Origin: Anniella stebbinsi
Taxonomy: Eukaryota; Chordata; Lepidosauria; Squamata; Anniellidae
Direction: 5' to 3'
Assembly: GCA_029215795.1 (NCBI GenBank)
Contig: JARDYH010000002.1
Location: forward strand, 297,135,973-297,199,972
Length of the DNA: 64,000 nt
The notes beneath the pieces were generated by a model that saw only the letters and a program-made list of their open reading frames with translations, was not told the DNA's origin and did not search any database. Position numbers and translations under genes: made by a program. This document shows, piece after piece, positions 57,526 to 64,000 of this stretch. Numbering within the stretch: position 1 is the stretch's first letter; every line of letters begins with the position of its first letter.

Positions 57526-58283
57526 CAGGACTGGGCAACTTGTAGCATGTAGGCTGCATATAGCCCTCAGTATTTTTTATGCATCACCAGTACCCTCAGG
57601 TAACTCCCATATCTTTTTGTTCCTTCTGTAGCCATGAGAGCAAGAGAGAGGCAGCAGGTGCATGTAGAAGTTCGAAGGCCCAACAATGGAGTACAGCAGC
57701 TAGAGAGTCTTCAGGAAAGACTCTCTGGCCACCGTGCTCTGTACTTAGGCCTCTGAGTTCATGCATGTACCTGCTGCTTACTGGTCTCCTATTCTTTTTG
57801 CAGCCGTGGGAGCACCCAGAAGCATCCAAATAGGCACTGAGTCCTTGGCAGGGGGAAGAGACCAAAGTAGGGTGACAGAGAAAGAGAAAGGGAGAAAGGA
57901 AAAGAAAAATGGAAAATAAATCATATTTGCAGGAATTTGAGGAATATTTAAGGTGCCAGCATAGTACAGAAAATGTGTCTGAGAAAGTGTCACACACACA
58001 CAAACACACACACAGAGAAAAAGATGGTGATAATCTTAAATTCATCATCACCCTATACTCATTCTCTCGCTCAGTTATTACCACCTCAAACCATTCTCTC
58101 TTTTTCTGTTTAGATATTTAAGACGAAAAAAGAGAAAAAGTGAGAGCTTGTAATTATTTTAAGTCAGAGACAGGGAGTGGAGATGGGGTGGCTACAGCCC
58201 TGGCCACTGCTGGCATTTGACCCCTGAATAATTTCTTCCTAGGAAATTCATTCCTCAACATCAATAAAAGTTGCTCACTCCTG
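57526..58283. mobile_element. Charlie-like hAT element remnant with 8-bp TSD
   Basis: The left end caggactgggcaac and right end gttgctcactcctg are inverted (12/14) and match the hAT-Charlie terminus pattern CAGnnnTGGGCAAC. Flanks gcttaaag (57,518-57,525) and tcttaaag (58,284-58,291) are a 7/8 duplication. The 758 bp interior has A/G-rich stretches and a (CA)n run at 57,992-58,014. I see no transposase motif, so it is non-autonomous or heavily decayed. Confidence 0.78.
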
Positions 58284-58317
58284 TCTTAAAGAAATAATGG
58301 GAAAAATAGTCAATGCA

Positions 58318-58560
58318 AATAAGAACATAAGAAGAGCCATGCTGGATCAGACCAAGGGTCCATCTAGTCCAGCACTCTGTTCACACAATGGCCAACCAGC
58401 TGTCAACCAGGGACTCACAAGTAAGACACGTTGTAGCAGCACCCTGCCACCCATGTTCCCCAGCAACTGGTGTATATAGGCATACTGCCTCTGATACTGG
58501 AGGTAGCATATAGCCATCAGGACTAGTAGCCATTGATAGCCTTCTCCAGGAATTTTAAAG
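58318..58560 (+). mobile_element. SINE-like repeat ('agaacataagaagagcc')
   Basis: agaacataagaagagccatg, ctggatcagaccaagggtcc, atctagtccagcactctgtt, cacaatggccaaccagctgt and ccattgatagccttctccag occur in the order known from a repeat widespread in sauropsid genomes. About 240 bp, no ORF. Confidence 0.7.
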
Positions 58561-59319
58561 CCATCCAAACACGAGAAAACATGCAAAACAAATGATGCAA
58601 ATCTACAAAGAAGGAATAAGTCAGATTGGATAAGCCCTAACACCACCATCCTTCACCAAGACAGATTAGGATAATCCATATGCAACCCGTCCAATTAATT
58701 ATTAACTGTAAAAGCTACAAAGCCCAATCCATAAACTGGGATTTATGGCTATATTGAGTACAAATGGAACTTACTGGCTTAAACCCAAGTTCTTGCTTCA
58801 ATGTTATGCTGATCAGGCAGACAGTGCACTCCAATTTATCCAGATTTATTTAAAGTAGACACCCTTAAATAATGCCACAATCACACTTACTCTAGAATAG
58901 ATCTATTACAGATTATAGCCTGACATTTTAATTCCATAATAAGTTTTAACTACAGCATCACTTACACTGCTGCAACAACAGCCCAGCCCTATATCTGGCT
59001 CTGCTCACGTTCTCAGGAAACATTTGAACTAGTTCCCACCAACCCATACATGTTGCCATACATCGAGGCACAGTTCAAGCATCCACTTGGCAGCCTGGCT
59101 CCCACATTCAGTAAGTAACATCTGAAAATGCCCATCAGAACAAGAGTCTGGATTAGATAGGTACACTTTTTGCTGGGCATGGCGCTGGACGATTCAGGTG
59201 ACATGTAGAATTTCAAATGTGGAAGGGGAGTAGAAGTCAGACTACAAAGTTAACACCTGAACTCGGCTTCAGGTTACAACCAGCTTTGTGCTTGGTTCTG
59301 CACAATATAGGCAGTGGCA
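58561..59319. other. Gene-free intronic stretch
   Basis: No exon or clear repeat recognised. Confidence 0.4.
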
Positions 59320-61050
59320 CAGCTATGTCTCAGGGGGCCTTGGGCAAGAGATCTCCAGGGGTTCCTTCCTGCGCTGATCTGCACTGCCCTGACCTTGCTA
59401 GAGCTGCCACCTCCACTTTGTCCACTCAGATTACACATGCCTTAACTTTCTCACCCTTCCCTGCCAGTTTTGGCAGTTGTCACTTTCCTCCCCCGAAACA
59501 TCAGGCAGTGTCACCTGGAAAGAGCAGAGCTAGACCAGGGCTATCTCTGGACAGGGCCTGTATTGCGTCGCACCGGCATGCAGTTGCGCTCCCTCCGCCC
59601 ATCTACAGTGGAGGGAGCGTCACGCTGCCCCGGCTGCTGCCATCCCGTGCCTCCTCAAAAGGCAAGTTTTTTTGTATCATTTCTTTTGTAAAATGGGGGG
59701 AGGGATTGCGAGGTGCGGAGGTGAGTTAATTTTTAAATTATTTTTCTTTTTAAAATGAGGGGGGTGACTGTGAGACGTGGAGGGTAGTGTTTTTTTTTTT
59801 TTTCATTTTACAATGGGGGGAACTGTGGAGGCGCGGAGGTGGTGCAGCAAGCTTATTGCTCGCTGCACCACCCCTTTCCGTGCTCAGCCCATGGCGACCA
59901 ATCAGTGGTCGCCATAGACTTGGCACGCGTCCAAGAAGTGCCAGAGTAAAAGCGACAGATGGCAAATGCTGCCGTCGCTTCGCTCCAAACTAAAAAAGTT
60001 GGACTAAATGCCTGACTTTTTTTAGGGCGGAGCTTTGGGGCTTTGCCCCCAGATGGCTTTGGATTGGCGGCAGCGTCATGTAACCCAGCTGCCGCCAATC
60101 CGAAGCCACTGCGATGGAAAGGGACCATCTAGAGGTACCCCAGGGCAGCCTTACCCTCCCCCCTTACCAAGCAGCATTGGGAGAAGGTTTTTTTTCTTCT
60201 TCATTTATATAATCATTTGCATTGTACGCTGCTTAGCTAAGTGACTGGCCTACGGGGCTGGTGGAGAAGGCTGGTCAGACATTTCATTGAGCAGCAGCCC
60301 ACCTGGTCCATTACAACCATGCTTTAAAAAGAAAAAGAAGAAGAAGAAAGAAACAGAAGAAGACAGGAATATCCTTCCCACTGCTACTTGGTAAGGGAGT
60401 GAGAGAGGATAAGCATCGGGCTCTGCTCTTCTCCCCCCCCCCCACAGCTGCTTACCAGGTGACATTGGGAAAGGAAGGGGGCTCCTTTCCCTACTTTTTA
60501 AAAGCAGTTGTTCAGTGGTAGACATGCTGCCCAGCTAAGTGCAGGAGCAAGCTTGCCCGGTACTTGACTAAACAGCTTGTTTACTGGTTTTTAAGAAGAA
60601 AAAGGAATCCCTTCTCATCCCAGCACTGCCACATGAGCTGGAGGGAGGAAATGGTAGGGTGAATGCTGGAGCCACCTTTGTTACTTTGTTCTTCATCCTC
60701 CCCCAGCCCCCACTTACCAGGCTGTGTCCTGGATGGGAAAGGGTTACTTTTTTAAAAAAAAAAAAAAGTTCAGTAGTCAGCAAAGGATCTTCAAGTTGGC
60801 TGCTGCTATGTATGCCCACCAACGCTTCATTTCCCAGAGTGCTTCCCTGGTTAGAGGCACTCTGGGAAACAAAGGTGGTGCCAGGTGTGGCCTCAGCAGC
60901 TCAGCAAGGACTTTGCTGAGCAGCATGCTTGCTGCCACTGAACTGTTTTTCATGGAAAGGGGATACTTCCCCTGTCTCTAGGGGGAAGGTTGCTTGGGGG
61001 CCCTCCGGCTGTAGGGGCCCTGGACTTCTGCCCAAAATCCGTGGTTAATG
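59320..61050. mobile_element. GC-rich composite repeat block
   Basis: Begins with cagggggccttgggcaagag and ends with ggccctccggctgtaggggc. Inside are three ~65 bp units headed by aaaatggggg or aaaatgagggg and ending gaggtgcggaggt, tgagacgtggaggg or gaggcgcggaggt (59,690-59,845). A palindromic stretch at 60,054-60,110 is gattggcggcagc against gctgccgccaatc. Several later pieces carry cttacca or ggtaagg. No protein motif. It appears to be one or more non-autonomous DNA transposons. Confidence 0.5.
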
Positions 61051-64000
61051 GTGCCAGTGAATCACTGTCAAATTTAAGCTCTGCTCATGATTTCATTTGG
61101 GATTACTTGCCTGTAGTGCTCACTCCACTGTCATACTTTCTTTCAGCAAACGTGATGGTTAAAAATGTAAAAATTCACAGTAATAAAGAAAAGAGTGAGG
61201 GAATAGAAATTCTAAACCCACAGGAAAGAAAACAAAATTAAAAGTTCATCCACAGGGTATAGTGCTTGCATCAGAAAACTGCTGGCCTTCATAATTTTCT
61301 GTACTATCTGGGGTGCTGTTATGACTTCATGGGTGTACCATAAAGAAAAAGAAAGCTTCCAGATGAAGAAAAAAATGGGTGGTAAGTGAGTGTGTTAGAT
61401 TACATTATCACTCCAAGGACAGTCTGCATCAAAAATAAAAATAAATACAGCACATGTCTTAAATGAGAATGCATCCCATGCTGCCATTTTTATGATATCT
61501 CTGGCCTTTGCTGCTCAACAATTTTGTTTTTTGAGGCTCCCCCAATGGATACTGTGGAAGAGACAAAAATGGCTTAGCCCTGTCATGAAACCTCAATGCC
61601 ACTTTCTCTAATGGTACTGAATCTCTGCAAGTTATTTCCATGAAGAGTTGACAGAGCCTAAGGGGCGCCCCATGATTGACAGCCATTGTCAGCAAAATGT
61701 CAGTTGCCTGTGTCAATAGGATTGGGTGCCTGTTCTTTCTCTTGAAACACCAGTTTGAAATATGTCCCCCTAGAAAATGCTTGGTGAAATTATATAAAAC
61801 ACATTATGCATTAGACAAGAATGCTGATTAATTTCAACCCCAATTTGATTTTTAAAAAAGCTTAGCAAATAACTTTAACCTCAAAACAAAATCGCTCCAG
61901 TTGTTATAATCCTGGTCATGGTTGATTTGAAAACGTTTTACTGTATTGCTTAATGTGTTTTAAAATGTTGTTTTTGTATTATTCAGCAATTGATTCATTT
62001 CACAGCTTTGACTTCATAGTGACAATGTAAAGCTTTCTTGTATTTTAGCAGGTTAGCTTAACCTTTGCTAACTGACAAATATGTTTTTTCCCCTGTATCC
62101 AGTAAATATTTCTAACAGCCTGGGAGTGAAAATGAAATCAAATCATAATGAAATCTAATGACATTCCTAGTAAAAAGCGCAATATCTTAATGTAGCAAGT
62201 TATATTTGTGTGTGTTGTACTCCAGGTATTACCTGTATCGTACTTTCTGGAAATGATTTGTCACTTTAAACAGTTGATTGTTGATCCATGGAGACCACTG
62301 TGCATACAAGATATGTCATTCTAGTTTGCGTGGATTTGCCTAAAATGTTGCTTAAATTAAACACATAGGACACCATCTAGTTCAGCTCCTCTTAGTCCTC
62401 TCCCCTTAAAATTGGTAGGACCTAAGTGCTTAACTCTGGATGGATTGTGCCTGTTATTTATTCTTCCCCTTGAAATATTAAGCTATGCAGCCATTTGTTC
62501 TTCATTTGATCCTTCAGAACCTGGAATATAGTATTTGCCAGCATTTAAATAACCCAGTGAGACTCTGTTCTCAATTGGAAGCCCTATACAAAAGCTTTCT
62601 GTCCTGTTTGTGAGAGATCTATCAAAAAGAAGATCTTATGGCCATAAAGTACAGACGAAGTTCCAGCTCAAGGAAACATTAAATGAAGGCAAAGGAGGGA
62701 AAAGCTACGCTTTTTTTATTACTATTATTTAAAAAAAGCCCTCCTCCACATACTTTCACAGTAGTGCAGCATCTGTTTGTACAGGTGTAGTATGTTCTTC
62801 CAGTGATCATATTGGATTTTTGACAAAGTATTCAGTACAAAAATGTGTCTCAGCTATCATTACCATGTAATGAAGAATAGTCCCTTTAGACATTCCTGAC
62901 CTTTAAATTTGGTCTGGTGCTTGAGTTGGGATTGAATAGTCACCCACATCTGTGCAACGTGCAGTTGTATTTTTTCACAGTTGCCTCTGCCGCTACACAC
63001 CACTGTCTACCAAGTCTTGGCCCTCCAAGCCTCCAGCTGCCGGTATATTCCACTGGAGGGATTAGCAATACTAAGAGCCCAATCTGATTGGTTATACTAG
63101 AGAAGGCCTCTCTTGACCCAACAAGCTGCTCTTTTAAGGGAACAGCTGTAGTATAATATTTGAGATTGCATTTACCAGATCATCCTAATTAACTCATAGA
63201 AAAATTCGGCTAGCTAGGATAGAAAAGGAGTATCAAGCCAGAATGGAGATGATTGGTTCAAAGACTGTATTGAAATAGTGTGTTGTTTCTGATGAATTTT
63301 GCTCAGGGTGCAGAAAGCTAGATAAGAGAAAGACGTAAGAGATAGGACATTAAAGAAGCAGGAATTTGGTGAGACATGAATGCATAAAAAACAAGAGCCT
63401 TAACATGTCAACCACCCACACTTGGCAAGGCTGGCATGTATGATATAGAACAATTCAGGTCAAAGACTAAACTAAAATGACAGTGTAGAGGAGTAATGGT
63501 ACTCAACTAAGCAGGCAGTTCTAGCTAATGTCAATACATGGATCCAAAGAGCAGTCTGCTTCTAAGGCGTCTACCAAAAGATGTGGTAGGTGGATGCTTT
63601 AGAATATGTGGCTTTAGGATGGGTAATGTCTTGACCACACCTCCAGTAAGCTGAACACTAAAACTTGATAAACACAGTAAAGCGACTAAGCCAAACAAAT
63701 CCTGAGATTCCTTGGTTAAACAATCTTCTTCATGATTATCAAGGGTCTGTGCAAGGGACTTGGAGGCGAGAATTAAATGCTTTGCTTGTGCCGAGTTTAT
63801 GCTGGATGAAAAACATGTCATTCCAAAGGTCATTTGGAACCAAAACAGCCAGTAATATTTCAAAATGGACTATAAATCACTGCTTTGTGACCATGTTCTT
63901 CAACCTTTCTTAATTGTCCTGTTTCTTGCAAGACTAAAGAACTATCTGTTGACTTTGTCGCGATTTCTTAACTACTTTTCTCATAATAGCTTTGCTATTG
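61051..64000. other. Gene-free end of the window
   Basis: AT-rich intronic sequence. I see no GFRA1 exon, RNA gene or well-bounded transposon. The 110-codon minus-strand frame at 63,531-63,863 has no recognisable domain. Confidence 0.45.

Larger units (their letters stand above)
24529..64000 (+). other. GFRA1: GFRA1 intron after coding exon 3 (incomplete)
   Basis: From the gtaaatg donor to the window end, at least 39.4 kb, no further GFRA1 exon is recognisable. No frame contains the domain 2 signature (NNCLDAAKAC). A very large intron here agrees with the large size of the gene in other vertebrates. All elements listed below up to 64,000 lie inside this intron. Confidence 0.8.

Noticed and set aside
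57596..58084. 162-codon minus-strand frame
   Set aside because: It lies in the Charlie-like hAT remnant and reads the (CA)n and pyrimidine-rich tracts. No transposase motif.
59217..59729. 170-codon + frame
   Set aside because: It overlaps a GC-rich repeat block, has low-information composition and no recognisable domain.

Overview
The window is a piece of a vertebrate nuclear genome, most likely from a squamate reptile. Three coding exons on the + strand spell the N-terminal part of GFRA1, the GPI-anchored GDNF co-receptor, with clean splice sites and near-mammalian identity in the cysteine-rich first domain. The squamate call rests on the repeats, by recollection of repeat families rather than a database search: L2/CR1-type LINE pieces, tRNA-derived SINEs with a LINE-like 3' tail, many short copies of a squamate-type 'acttctgagtagac' repeat, and abundant non-autonomous hAT-type DNA transposons.

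Layout. 1-19,200 is upstream flanking or intergenic DNA with no gene that I can support. It is packed with repeats: five copies of a ~320 bp near-perfect palindromic MITE, a 33 bp minisatellite, LINE fragments, and two GC-rich hAT-type elements (12,353-12,878 and 17,621-18,938) whose 8 bp target-site duplications are visible. 19,240-20,760 is a CpG-rich promoter-like region. A strong splice acceptor at 20,716 opens the exon that carries a short upstream ORF and the GFRA1 start codon (20,900). The coding exons are 20,900-20,939, 22,290-22,592 and 24,445-24,528, all joined in phase 1. Together they encode residues 1-142: signal peptide, domain 1, and the linker up to the splice point before domain 2.

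From 24,529 to the end (at least 39.4 kb) the sequence is the next GFRA1 intron. No later GFRA1 exon (domains 2-3, GPI signal) is recognisable. The intron holds a 5'-truncated, frameshifted L2/CR1-type reverse transcriptase (32,009-34,075), SINEs, nested MITEs, a Charlie-like hAT element (57,526-58,283), an unrecognised protein-coding remnant on the minus strand (44,930-45,858), and several long inverted repeats.

How it works together: the only functional gene supported is GFRA1. The rest is mobile DNA and its decay products. The features most worth a second look are the palindromic hAT-type elements that share one core and carry splice-donor motifs on both strands, the unrecognised coding remnant, a microexon-like site at 57,308, and the uORF in the GFRA1 leader. 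No RNA gene, CRISPR array or virus was recognised.
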